A DNA stretch of 32,086 nt from Streptomyces cupreus (GTDB lineage: Bacteria > Actinomycetota > Actinomycetes > Streptomycetales > Streptomycetaceae): NCBI RefSeq assembly GCF_014257025.1, contig NZ_JACMSF010000075.1, forward strand, positions 1 to 32,086, read 5' to 3'. Below, piece after piece: positions 7,503-15,598 of this stretch (positions are counted from its first letter, which is position 1; each line of letters opens with the position of its first letter). Below the pieces are notes generated by a model. The model was not told the DNA's origin, made no database searches, and saw only the letters and a list, made by a program, of their open reading frames with translations. Position numbers and translations under genes: made by a program.

Positions 7503-9266
7503 ATGAGTAAGAGCACAGTCGGCGAGAACCCGACCGCTGCCCCCGAAGACCAGGACCTCGGCGCCGCCGGCTCCCAGCTCTCCACCGCCCCCAAGGAGGA
7601 GCTGCCGAACCTGCCCGCCATGGGCTTCGTCGGCTGGGTCCGCTGGTTCTGGCGGCAGCTGACCTCGATGCGGGTCGCGCTGTTGCTGCTCCTGCTGCTG
7701 GCCCTGGGTGCGATCCCCGGCTCGCTCATCCCGCAGACCGGCAGCGACGAGACGAAGGTCGCCGACTTCCGCGACCGGCACGAGATCCTCGCGCCGATCT
7801 ACGACAAGCTCGGCCTCTTCCACGTCTACAGCTCGGTGTGGTTCTCCGCGATCTACATCCTGCTGTTCGTCTCCCTCATCGGCTGCATCGTGCCCCGCAC
7901 CTGGCAGTTCGTGGGCCAGCTGCGCGGCCGCCCGCCGGGTGCGCCGAAGCGCCTGACCCGGCTGCCCGCCTACACCACCTGGCGCACCGAGACCGAGCCC
8001 GAGCAGATCCGCGAGGCCGCCCTCGCCCTGCTGAAGAAGAACCGCTTCCGCGCCCTCCCCCACAGTCTTGAAGACGCGGGAGGTGCCCCCATCGCCGGTG
8101 ACGCCGTCGCCGCCGAGAAGGGCTATCTGCGCGAGGTCGGCAACCTCCTCTTCCACATCGCCCTGATCGTGATGCTGATCGCCTTCGCCTGGGGCCAGCT
8201 CTTCAAGTCCGAGGGCAACAAGCTCCTGGTCGAGGGCAACGGGTTCTCCAACACCCTGATCTCCTACGACGACTTCAAATCCGGCAACCTGTTCAGTACC
8301 GACGATCTGACGCCGTTCAGCTTCGGCCTGAACGACTTCACCGGAACCTATGAGGCCTCCGGCCCCAACAAGGGCACGCCGCGCACCTACCAGGCCTCCC
8401 TCACCTATTCCGAGGGCGCATACGGCAAGGACCGCAAGGCGATCGTCAAGGTCAACGAGCCGCTGGAGATCGGCGACTCCAAGGTCTACCTCACCGCCCA
8501 CGGCTACGCGCCCGTGATCACCGTCAGGGACGGCAAGGGCAAGGTCGTCTACAGCGACGCCGTACCGCTGCTGCCGCTCGACTCCAATGTCACCTCCTCC
8601 GGTGTGGTCAAGGTCTACGACGGCTACAAGAACGCCAAGGGCGTCACCGAGCAGCTCGGAGTCAAGGCGTTCTTCCTGCCCACCTACACCGCCGGCAACG
8701 AGATCTCCTCCAGCTTCCCCGCCCTGATCAACCCTGTGCTGAACCTGGAGCCCTACCACGGCGATCTCGGCGTCGACTCGGGCATTCCGCAGAGCGTGTA
8801 CCAGCTCGACAAGACGCATATGAAGGGGTTCAAGGACTCCAAGGGCAAGCAGATGCGGGAGAACCTGCGGCCCGGGGAGACCGTGAAGCTTCCGAACGGC
8901 GCCGGCTCGATCACGTACGAGGGCACCAAGGAGTGGGCGAACTTCCAGATCACCCAGCAGCCCGCGAGCGGCTGGGCGCTGGCCGGTTCCCTCGCCGCGA
9001 TCTTCGGTCTGGCCGCCTCCCTGTTCATCCAGCGTCGCCGGGTGTGGGTGCGGGCGGTCAAGGGCGCCGACGGGGTGACCGTCGTGGAGATGGCCGGGCT
9101 CGGCCGCAGCGAGTCCGCCAAGGTGCCCGAGGAACTCGGCGACCTCGCCGGGATCCTGTACGAACAGGCTCCCGGGGCGCCCGACCCCGACGACGACTCC
9201 GACGACGACCTCGACCCGACCACCGCAATCGACTCCGCTGTACCTGCCGAAGGGGCTGAGAAGTGA
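7503..9266 (+). CDS. resB: Cytochrome c biogenesis protein ResB (Ccs1)
   Basis: A 587-aa System II cytochrome c synthase subunit. Three membrane segments lie near residues 57-74, 112-130 and 213-232. A large extracytoplasmic domain follows to about residue 500, then a fourth span and an acidic cytoplasmic tail with DPDDDSDDDLDP. With CcsB it forms the complex that carries haem outward and attaches it to apocytochrome c. Residues 185-196 (LPHSLEDAGGAP) are encoded by an in-frame mini-repeat and look like an insertion in the cytoplasmic loop. ATG 7503 follows GGGGAT. The stop overlaps the GTG of ccsB (GTGA), giving translational coupling. Confidence 0.95.
   Translation: MSKSTVGENPTAAPEDQDLGAAGSQLSTAPKEELPNLPAMGFVGWVRWFWRQLTSMRVALLLLLLLALGAIPGSLIPQTGSDETKVADFRDRHEILAPIYDKLGLFHVYSSVWFSAIYILLFVSLIGCIVPRTWQFVGQLRGRPPGAPKRLTRLPAYTTWRTETEPEQIREAALALLKKNRFRALPHSLEDAGGAPIAGDAVAAEKGYLREVGNLLFHIALIVMLIAFAWGQLFKSEGNKLLVEGNGFSNTLISYDDFKSGNLFSTDDLTPFSFGLNDFTGTYEASGPNKGTPRTYQASLTYSEGAYGKDRKAIVKVNEPLEIGDSKVYLTAHGYAPVITVRDGKGKVVYSDAVPLLPLDSNVTSSGVVKVYDGYKNAKGVTEQLGVKAFFLPTYTAGNEISSSFPALINPVLNLEPYHGDLGVDSGIPQSVYQLDKTHMKGFKDSKGKQMRENLRPGETVKLPNGAGSITYEGTKEWANFQITQQPASGWALAGSLAAIFGLAASLFIQRRRVWVRAVKGADGVTVVEMAGLGRSESAKVPEELGDLAGILYEQAPGAPDPDDDSDDDLDPTTAIDSAVPAEGAEK
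8055..8090 (+). repeat. Streptomyces-type mini-repeat inserted in frame in resB
   Basis: The 36-base block begins CTCCCCCAC and ends GCGGGAGGTGCCCCC, with GTCTTGAAGAC in the middle. CTCCC and GGGAG pair as an outer stem, with GTC/GAC inside. The ends match, from memory, a short palindromic repeat common between and within Streptomyces genes. Its length is a multiple of three, and it adds 12 residues to a cytoplasmic loop without breaking the frame. Confidence 0.55.
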
Positions 9267-10372
9267 CTCTCGCCGCCGCAACCAACGAAAGCCTCGCGAA
9301 TCTCAGCAACACGCTGATCTACTCCGCGATGGCCGTCTACACCCTGGCCTTCTTCGCGTACATCGCCGAATGGCTCTTCGGCAGCCGCAGCAAGGTCGGC
9401 CGTACCGCCGCCGCGCTCACCTCGGCGAAGAAGGCCTCCGGCGCTCCCGCGGTGACGGTGAAGAAGGCCGGCGGCACCGCCGTCCTTGAGCGGCCGAAGG
9501 TCGTCGTCCGGGCCGCGACCGGCACCCGCGATGTGCCCGACGGCCCCGGCGCGCACGGCGGGGACGAGCAGGGCGATCTCTACGGCCGTATCGCCGTGTC
9601 CCTCACGGTGCTCGCCTTCGTCATCGCGTTCGGCGGTGTGCTCACCCGGGCCCTGTCGGTGCAGCGGGCGCCGTGGGGCAACATGTACGAGTTCAACATC
9701 ACCTTCTCCACGGTCGCCGTCGGTGTGTACCTCACGCTGCTCGCGCTGAAGACGAACGTGCGCTGGCTCGGGCTGTTCCTGACCACCTCGGTCCTCCTCG
9801 ATCTCGGTCTCGCCGTCACTGTCTTGTACACCGCGAGCGACCAGTTGGTTCCCGCCCTGCACTCGTACTGGCTGTACATCCACGTCTCCACGGCGATCAT
9901 CTGCGGCGCGGTGTTCTACGTAGGCGCGGTCTCCACGCTGCTCTACCTCTTCAAGGACTCCTACGAGAACAAGCTCGCGAACGGCGGCACCCCGGGCCGC
10001 TTCGCGAACTCGGTCCTGGACCGCCTGCCCGCCTCGGCGTCCCTGGACAAGTTCTCCTACCGCGTCAACGCGGCGGTGTTCCCCCTCTGGACCTTCACGA
10101 TCATCGCGGGCGCGATCTGGGCGGGCGACGCCTGGGGCCGCTACTGGGGCTGGGACCCCAAGGAGACCTGGTCCTTCATCACCTGGGTCGCCTACGCCTG
10201 CTACCTGCACGCCCGCGCCACAGCCGGCTGGAAGGGCCGCAAGGCCGCCTACCTGGCCCTGATCGCCTTCGGCTGCTGGCTCTTCAACTACTACGGCGTC
10301 AACATCTTCGTCTCGGGCAAGCACTCCTACGCCGACGTGGGCCTCGGCGCCCTCCAGTCCGTCGGCTTCTGA
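9263..10372 (+). CDS. ccsB: Cytochrome c biogenesis protein CcsB (ResC/CcsA family)
   Basis: A 369-aa polytopic haem-handling protein. After the first membrane segment there is a long charged, Ala/Lys-rich cytoplasmic insert (about residues 42-105). The CcsA core then shows WGNMYEF at 138-144 and the tryptophan-rich WWD motif WGRYWGWDPKETWSF at 291-304. Candidate haem-ligand or haem-channel histidines are H200, H207, H316 and H354. It joins haem to CXXCH sites outside the membrane together with ResB. GTG 9263 overlaps the resB TGA by four bases. It is the last gene of the resA-ccdA-resB-ccsB unit. Confidence 0.96.
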   Translation: MTLAAATNESLANLSNTLIYSAMAVYTLAFFAYIAEWLFGSRSKVGRTAAALTSAKKASGAPAVTVKKAGGTAVLERPKVVVRAATGTRDVPDGPGAHGGDEQGDLYGRIAVSLTVLAFVIAFGGVLTRALSVQRAPWGNMYEFNITFSTVAVGVYLTLLALKTNVRWLGLFLTTSVLLDLGLAVTVLYTASDQLVPALHSYWLYIHVSTAIICGAVFYVGAVSTLLYLFKDSYENKLANGGTPGRFANSVLDRLPASASLDKFSYRVNAAVFPLWTFTIIAGAIWAGDAWGRYWGWDPKETWSFITWVAYACYLHARATAGWKGRKAAYLALIAFGCWLFNYYGVNIFVSGKHSYADVGLGALQSVGF

Positions 10373-10442
10373 AGTCCCGCACGCCGGGGCCGAGCGTCCG
10401 TAACCGCGTGCGGAACCTCTCCCCAAGGGCCACGCTGGTGTC

Positions 10443-10844
10443 ATGACCGGATCCATCGAACAGGGCACCAGTCAGACCCATGGGAGTACGCACATCCTGC
10501 ATTTTCTGGTGCGGCTTCCGAGGCGTATGGAGTCGGTCTGGCCGGCGCTCTCGACCCCGCAGGGGCTGGCCGGCTGGTTCACGGCCGTCGATGTTCTCGA
10601 ACCCCGGCTCGGCGGGGCCGTCACCCTGCGTGATCTGGGGTCCGGGCAGGTCACGGCCTGGGATGTGGACCGGGTCGCCGAGTACACGGTCGAGGGCGGC
10701 GGCCGGATCCGGTTCCATCTGGAGCGCGACGGCGAGGAGGGCAGCGCCCTCCGGTTCACCCATGAGTTCCAGGGGGAGCGGGAGTCGGAGGAGCGCTGGC
10801 GGGCTCGGTTCGAACGTCTGATCGAGCTTCTCGGTAAGCCTTAG
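10443..10844 (+). CDS. SRPBCC (AHSA1-like) domain protein
   Basis: A 133-aa soluble protein with the SRPBCC/Aha1-like pattern. HFLVRLPRRMESVWPALSTPQGLAGW opens the fold (strand, then helix ending in a Trp). Strand GGAVTLRD, the strand-rich GRIRFHLE and a C-terminal helix RWRARFERLIELL follow. Family members bind hydrophobic ligands or regulate chaperones; nothing here fixes the ligand. ATG 10443 lacks a clear ribosome site. The stop (10842-10844) overlaps the stop of the convergent minus-strand gene, sharing TTAG. Confidence 0.8.
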   Translation: MTGSIEQGTSQTHGSTHILHFLVRLPRRMESVWPALSTPQGLAGWFTAVDVLEPRLGGAVTLRDLGSGQVTAWDVDRVAEYTVEGGGRIRFHLERDGEEGSALRFTHEFQGERESEERWRARFERLIELLGKP

Positions 10845-12388
10845 GAAGGCGGCAGGCACTCCTTCCCCGGCGGCTTCCCCTCCGGCCAGGCGATCTTCAC
10901 GAAGCGGGCCCTGCCCTCCGCGGTGAGTTCCACGATCGGTACGGCCTTGTCGTACGGGTTGCCGTGTGCGTCCAGGCAGATCCAGCCGCTCGCGCCGTTC
11001 ACCCGCAGGGGGCCCTTGACCTGCGGCCACTGAAGGCCGACGTCGGCGAGTGGCGGGACCACCTTGCCGTCGGTCGTGGCCTCGCGGATGCCGTTGACGG
11101 CGAGGCGCATGGCGTCGTACGCGATGATCAGCTGGCCGTCCTCAAGGGAGACCTCGCCGATGGGGCCCACCGGCTTGTGGGCCGCCGAGGACAGCTGCTC
11201 GTCCAGGGCCTTGGCGTCGGTCGCCGAGCCGCCCGTCCTCGCGCTGTCCTTCGCCCAGGCGTCCGGGTGGGCGAGGGCGGTGTAGCGCACCGAGAGTTTG
11301 TGGGTGAGCGCGCTGCGGTCGAGGTCCTTGTCGCCGGTGAGGTAGGAGCCCTCGTCGCCGGTCAGCAGCGTGAACTCACGGTCCTGGCAGCCGCGTCCGC
11401 CGAGCGCGTTGATGAACTGCCGTAGCTGGGTGTGCCGTCCGGCGAACAGGATCGTGTCGGTTCCCCGGGCCGTGCCGCACACCAGGTGGGTGATCTGCCG
11501 GAAGGTGTTGGCGGTCGTGCCCTCCTTGCTGCGGTCGGCGGGCGGGGTGAAGGGCTGCGGCTCGTACGGCGAGCCCTCGATGAGCTTGGCGAAGGACTCC
11601 TGCAGCGTCCGCGTGTACGGGTCGCCCGGCTTGTCGTACACCAGCAGCGCCCTGCCGGCCGTGACATTGGCGAAGGAGGTCAGCGCGCGGGCCTCGTCGG
11701 TGTTGGTGGGGGAGACCCGGGCGAGGCCGGGGAAGGGGTCCTTGCCGTTCTGGCCGTTGGCGAGGTCGTCGGCGGTGATGGAGGTGCCGATGACCGGGAT
11801 GCCGCGCCGGGTCAGCTCCTTGACGGCCAGCTTGTTGTTCTCGGTGCTCAGGCCCACCCCGGTGACCGCCCGCAGCCGGTCCGGGCCCTTCGCCATCCGC
11901 TCCAACTGGTCGACCGTGTGCTTCCAATGTGCGCCCGTGGCCCCCGGGTTGGCCAGCACGAGCCGGATCGCCGGGGCCTGCCCGTTGGAGTCGTGGTTGG
12001 CCTGGTGCTGGGCGAGATACGCGCCCTGCATCTCGTGCAGGACGTCACCCAGGTTGTCCGGGTCGGACGCGGTGAACGGCTCCAGCAGCGCGACCGTGAC
12101 ATAGCTGCCCGCCTTCAGCGAGCGGTTCTCCCGGTCGATCGCCTCGACCACGTCCCGCAGTTGGGGCCGGTCGAAGTCGTAGTCGGTGCTCGACACGCCC
12201 ACGCACTCGTGGCTGTTCTCGGGCCGTACGACTCCGGGCGCGCAGGAGCGGTCGTCCTGCGCGAGGGCGCTGACCCCGAAATAGCCGCCCGTCGCCAGCG
12301 CGGCCGTGACCAGCAGGGCGAGATAGCGGCGCAGGGGGATCTCCCAGACGTCCTCGCGCAGCCACACCCACACGCCTCCGCGCGCCAT
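10841..12388 (-). CDS. Membrane-anchored periplasmic-binding-protein-like receptor
   Basis: A 515-aa protein with a short cytoplasmic N-terminus (MARGGVWVWLREDVWEIPL), a signal-anchor helix near residues 22-42 and a large outer domain. The outer part reads as a type 1 periplasmic binding fold (Peripla_BP_6, LivJ-like): YVTVALLEPFT, RLVLANPGATG, VTGVGLSTENN, GIPVIGTSITADDL, RVSPTNTDEARALTSFA, ALLVYDKPGDPYTRTLQESF. Paired cysteines near residues 54 and 66 may form a disulfide. There is no lipobox and no permease gene nearby, so ordinary amino-acid uptake is unlikely. ATG 12388 follows GGGGGAGG and overlaps the upstream ATPase stop by one base (TGATG). The frame is open further upstream, inside the ATPase gene. 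A ligand-sensing role is inference. Confidence 0.8.
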   Translation of the reverse strand: MARGGVWVWLREDVWEIPLRRYLALLVTAALATGGYFGVSALAQDDRSCAPGVVRPENSHECVGVSSTDYDFDRPQLRDVVEAIDRENRSLKAGSYVTVALLEPFTASDPDNLGDVLHEMQGAYLAQHQANHDSNGQAPAIRLVLANPGATGAHWKHTVDQLERMAKGPDRLRAVTGVGLSTENNKLAVKELTRRGIPVIGTSITADDLANGQNGKDPFPGLARVSPTNTDEARALTSFANVTAGRALLVYDKPGDPYTRTLQESFAKLIEGSPYEPQPFTPPADRSKEGTTANTFRQITHLVCGTARGTDTILFAGRHTQLRQFINALGGRGCQDREFTLLTGDEGSYLTGDKDLDRSALTHKLSVRYTALAHPDAWAKDSARTGGSATDAKALDEQLSSAAHKPVGPIGEVSLEDGQLIIAYDAMRLAVNGIREATTDGKVVPPLADVGLQWPQVKGPLRVNGASGWICLDAHGNPYDKAVPIVELTAEGRARFVKIAWPEGKPPGKECLPPS

Positions 12389-14472
12389 CACGCCTCCCCC
12401 TCTTCGTCGTCCGGGATGTGCAGCGTCCGCCCCGCGAGCGCGTCCACGGGCCAGTCCCGCGAGGCCCGCCACAGCAGGGCGTTCCCGGCGGGCCGCAGAT
12501 TGGACAACTGCTCCAGCTCGAACCGCAGTCGCTGTGAGACCGTCTGATCGGGCAGCGCCAGCGGGTCGGTCAACTGCCATACGGCGTACAGCAGTCGGCG
12601 GATGCGCAGATGCAGCGCGCTGTCGACGCCCTCGGGTGGTTCGTGGTCGGCGTCGGTGAGGCCGAGCGCGACCGCCGCCCGCCGGTCGTCGCGCCCGGTG
12701 AAGTCACGGCCGTCGGCGTCGTGCGCGTGGAAGTAGGGCGCGGAGGCGATGAACCGCAGCGACTTCAGCCAGGTGCTGGTCGGCAGTGTGGCGAAGGTGT
12801 CGCGAAGGTACTCCACCGCCGACTCCGTGCCGCCCAGGGCGAGTTCGTGGTGCAGCCGGTAGCGGACAGGGTCGTCGGCGGGGTCGGCGTAGTGGTCGAC
12901 GAGCGTCTCATGGGCCTTGCGCCACTGCCCGTGGTCGGTGTCGCGGTGGTGCAGCCGGAGCAGCAGCAGCGTCCGCACGAAGGGGTCGCCGACGAACCGT
13001 CCGGGCACCTCGGGCAGCCCCTCCCGCACCAGACGTGTCTGCAAGGCCCGTACGTCCGCGGGCCCGAAGTCCTCCGGCAGCAGCGCGTCGGCGAGCGCGC
13101 ACGCGGAATCGTGGTCGTGGGCGGCGGCCAGCACGGTCAGTTCGTCGAGGCGGTCGGGCGGGACGAGCCGGTCCAGCAGCTCCAGGTAGGCGGGGCGGCC
13201 GTCGTGTTCGGGGTGCACCCGTAAGTCGGCGGTGAGCAGCTCGCCGAGCGAGGAGGCGTCGGGCAGGTTCTGTGCGGCGGACTCGGCGATCAGCGCGATG
13301 CCCAGAGGATTTCCGCCGGTCAAGCGGTGGGTGGCGTGCGGGAGTTGGGGCGGGACCTGGAGGTCCGAGCACACGGCGTCGACGATGTGCAGGGTGTCGT
13401 CGGGGCTCAGCGGCGGCAGCGAGACGAGCAGCGCCCGCGAGGACGCCGAGCCCGGATCCGGCGCCCAGTCGCTGCCCCGGGCCACCTCGGGCAGGGCGCG
13501 CCGGACGGCGTTGCGCAGGGCGGGCCGCCCCTCGCCGCGCACGGCGGCGACGAACGCCACCTGGTCGGCGACTCCCTCGGACCGGTCCCGCAGCACGGCC
13601 TCGACGAGCCCGGGCCCGGGGTCGGTCTGCGCGTTGTCGATCAGCACCAGCGGCCGTCCCAGCCGCTTCATGCGCGGCAGTACGCCCGTATAGGCGTCGG
13701 TCAGATCGGCCAGCAGAGCCCGCACCAGATGCCGTTCGGCGTGCTCACGGGAGGTGCCGTCGGCCCGGAAGTGCCCGGAGAGCAGGATCAGTCCGCGCTG
13801 GGGGTTGTCACCGGCGTTGGGGTAGTCCCGGTACCAGGAGGAGGCGCGCTGGTGGCGGCGGCCCGCGAAACCGTCCGAGAGGGACTCCAGGGTCGCCTCG
13901 ACGGCCGCCGACAGCAGCGGCCCGGTACCGGTGGCGGCCGCGACGACCTTGGCGGCCACCCGGCCCGCCCAGCGCCCGGCGAACCCGGTGACCCAGGACC
14001 CGCTCTCGTTCAGCAGCAGGATCCGCTGCACCTCACGGCGTATCCGCTCGGAGTCGGCGTCCCCCCAGCCGCCGGCCGCGACCGCGACGAGCCCCGACAT
14101 CAGCCGCGGGAACTGGATCCGCCCGGCACCCGTCACCGGCTCGGCGAGCTGCTCGGCGATCACCAGCAGCGCCTGCGACACCGGCGACCAGGCCTCGGCG
14201 GGCCGCCCGGACGGCGGCGCGGCGAACTCGGTGTGCTCGCAGTCGATCAGGGCGACCGGGGTGTGCCCCTTGTAGGCGTCCCGCAACTCGCCCAGCACCG
14301 CGCTCTTGCCGAGCCCACGCGCGCCGGACAGCACGACGAGGGGCAGCTCCCCGGGATGCTCGTACGACGTGGACCGGTGCGCATGCGGACGCAGCCCGAC
14401 AAGCCGCGGCGCGAGCCCGGCCGGATCCGTGTCGAACAGTGCCCCGCGCCCGTGCAACCGTCTACCGCCCAC
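12388..14472 (-). CDS. P-loop (STAND-like/AAA) ATPase
   Basis: A cytoplasmic protein of 694 aa from this start. It has Walker A GARGLGKS at residues 50-57, Walker B-like LVLIDNA near 275-281, a sensor-like VAFVAAVRG near 305 and the LPPLSPDDTLHIVDA segment common in STAND/AAA_16 proteins. The C-terminal 300 residues are helical (winged-helix then repeat-like). Between Walker A and B lies an Ala-rich stretch (about 170-200) that could contact the membrane. GTG 14472 is chosen because GGGGGAG precedes it by a few bases; an upstream GTG at 14532 has no ribosome site. The stop overlaps the start of the receptor gene, so the two proteins are probably made together. Function is not established. Confidence 0.8.
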   Translation of the reverse strand: MGGRRLHGRGALFDTDPAGLAPRLVGLRPHAHRSTSYEHPGELPLVVLSGARGLGKSAVLGELRDAYKGHTPVALIDCEHTEFAAPPSGRPAEAWSPVSQALLVIAEQLAEPVTGAGRIQFPRLMSGLVAVAAGGWGDADSERIRREVQRILLLNESGSWVTGFAGRWAGRVAAKVVAAATGTGPLLSAAVEATLESLSDGFAGRRHQRASSWYRDYPNAGDNPQRGLILLSGHFRADGTSREHAERHLVRALLADLTDAYTGVLPRMKRLGRPLVLIDNAQTDPGPGLVEAVLRDRSEGVADQVAFVAAVRGEGRPALRNAVRRALPEVARGSDWAPDPGSASSRALLVSLPPLSPDDTLHIVDAVCSDLQVPPQLPHATHRLTGGNPLGIALIAESAAQNLPDASSLGELLTADLRVHPEHDGRPAYLELLDRLVPPDRLDELTVLAAAHDHDSACALADALLPEDFGPADVRALQTRLVREGLPEVPGRFVGDPFVRTLLLLRLHHRDTDHGQWRKAHETLVDHYADPADDPVRYRLHHELALGGTESAVEYLRDTFATLPTSTWLKSLRFIASAPYFHAHDADGRDFTGRDDRRAAVALGLTDADHEPPEGVDSALHLRIRRLLYAVWQLTDPLALPDQTVSQRLRFELEQLSNLRPAGNALLWRASRDWPVDALAGRTLHIPDDEEGEA

Positions 14473-14632
14473 CGCATCTCCCCCTGGCGCGGTCGCCGTC
14501 GATCCGTCCGTGGTGCAAGTGCTGCTGCTCACGCGTGAGATCTATCAACACCAGCGTAAGGAGGGGGAGTTGGTTCGGACTAGATCGCGTGATGTCTGTT
14601 GGGTTACGAAAACTGTCGGCCGTTGGCGGGTT

Positions 14633-15598
14633 TCAGTCGACGGTGATCGAGTCCAGCTTCTGGCGCAGATACACATGCGAGTCGACGGGCTCGTACGCCA
14701 CCCGCCCGACCGGCGCGGGCACGGACTCGACCCGCGTCCCCGGGGTGCACTCGCCGAAGTACACCAGCGACATCAGCTCCTCGGCGGGCGCGTCGGCGGG
14801 CGGCGGAAGTACCCGGTGCCGTCCCGAGCGCCATCTGTCGCCGGTCCAACGGGCCATCAGGTCACCGATGTTGATGGTGAAGGCGTCCGGGTCGTAGGGC
14901 GCGTCCTCCCAGCCACCCTCGTCGGTCCAGATCTGCAACCCACCCTTTCCGGCCTGCCGGTCGAGGATCGTCACCGTCCCGAAGTCGGTGTGCGGGCCGA
15001 TCCGGAACTGGCCCGGCGCGGGCGCCCCGACGACCTCGACACCCGGATACCAGTTGATGTTGAAGCCGTACGTCGGATGGTCCATGTGCCGGGAGAAGAA
15101 GTCGGGTTCGAGCCCGAGGGCGCAACCGAGGAGGGAGAGGAGCTCCTTCTCCAGCTCGGCCATCTGGCCGAGGTACTCCTCGCACAGGGTCCGCAGCTCG
15201 GGCACCTCGCTCGGCCACACATTGGGCGCGTACCACTCGGCGTTGACGACCGGGTCGTCGAAGGGTTCGTGTGTGGCGAAGGTCAGCGACTCTTTCAGGT
15301 CCGGCGGGGTCTCGGTCCCCTCCGAGTACCCATTGGCCTCCGCGCCGGGCCCGAGCCAGCCCCGCCCGCCGACCTTGGCCGCGTAGGCCTCCTTGACGTC
15401 GACGGGCAGCCGGAAGAAGGAGCGCGCGGCCTCCCGGATCCGGCACCGCAGCGAGGGGTCGACCCCGTGCCCGGTGACCAGCAGGAACCCGGCGGTCTGG
15501 AGGGCCTCGTCGACGGTACGGGCGATGCCGGCACGGGTGGCGGGGTCGCCGGCCGGCCAGGGCTGGAGATCGATCGTGGGGATACGGGTGTCACTCAC
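14633..15598 (-). CDS. IPNS-like non-haem iron oxygenase
   Basis: A 321-aa protein of the isopenicillin N synthase / 2-oxoglutarate-Fe(II) oxygenase family. It has an N-terminal DIOX_N domain (IPTIDLQPW, then AGFLLVTGHGV) and a jelly-roll core with the iron ligands H203 and D205 (GPHTDFG) and H261 (SGRHRVLPP). The position where the family usually has Arg-X-Ser to hold 2-oxoglutarate reads Leu-Met-Ser (275-277), so cosubstrate use is uncertain. GTG 15598 is preferred: GAGGA lies five bases upstream, and it sits inside the end of the deaminase gene with an 8-base overlap. Coupling to a cytosine deaminase suggests a pyrimidine or related base as substrate; that is inference. Confidence 0.88.
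   Translation of the reverse strand: MSDTRIPTIDLQPWPAGDPATRAGIARTVDEALQTAGFLLVTGHGVDPSLRCRIREAARSFFRLPVDVKEAYAAKVGGRGWLGPGAEANGYSEGTETPPDLKESLTFATHEPFDDPVVNAEWYAPNVWPSEVPELRTLCEEYLGQMAELEKELLSLLGCALGLEPDFFSRHMDHPTYGFNINWYPGVEVVGAPAPGQFRIGPHTDFGTVTILDRQAGKGGLQIWTDEGGWEDAPYDPDAFTINIGDLMARWTGDRWRSGRHRVLPPPADAPAEELMSLVYFGECTPGTRVESVPAPVGRVAYEPVDSHVYLRQKLDSITVD

Noticed and set aside
6675..9281. An 868-codon open frame on the minus strand opposite ccdA and resB
   Set aside because: It is a shadow of the high-GC coding strand. The plus strand carries clearly recognisable CcdA and ResB motifs, and the minus translation is Gly/Asp/Glu/Ala-rich without domain motifs.
8753..10468. A 571-codon minus-strand frame opposite resB and ccsB
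   Set aside because: Same reason: it overlaps two well-supported membrane protein genes and has no ribosome site or motifs.
10841..12388. Annotating the receptor as an ABC amino-acid transporter component
   Set aside because: No permease or transporter ATPase gene is nearby; the coupled ATPase is STAND-like and lacks the ABC signature LSGGQ.
12389..12580. 64-codon upstream extension of the receptor gene
   Set aside because: It lies entirely within the ATPase gene in another frame. ATG 12388 has a strong ribosome site and starts the signal anchor.
14473..14532. Extended N-terminus of the ATPase from GTG 14532
   Set aside because: No ribosome site precedes it, and the 20 extra residues are Ser/Thr-rich. 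GTG 14472 has GGGGGAG at a proper distance.
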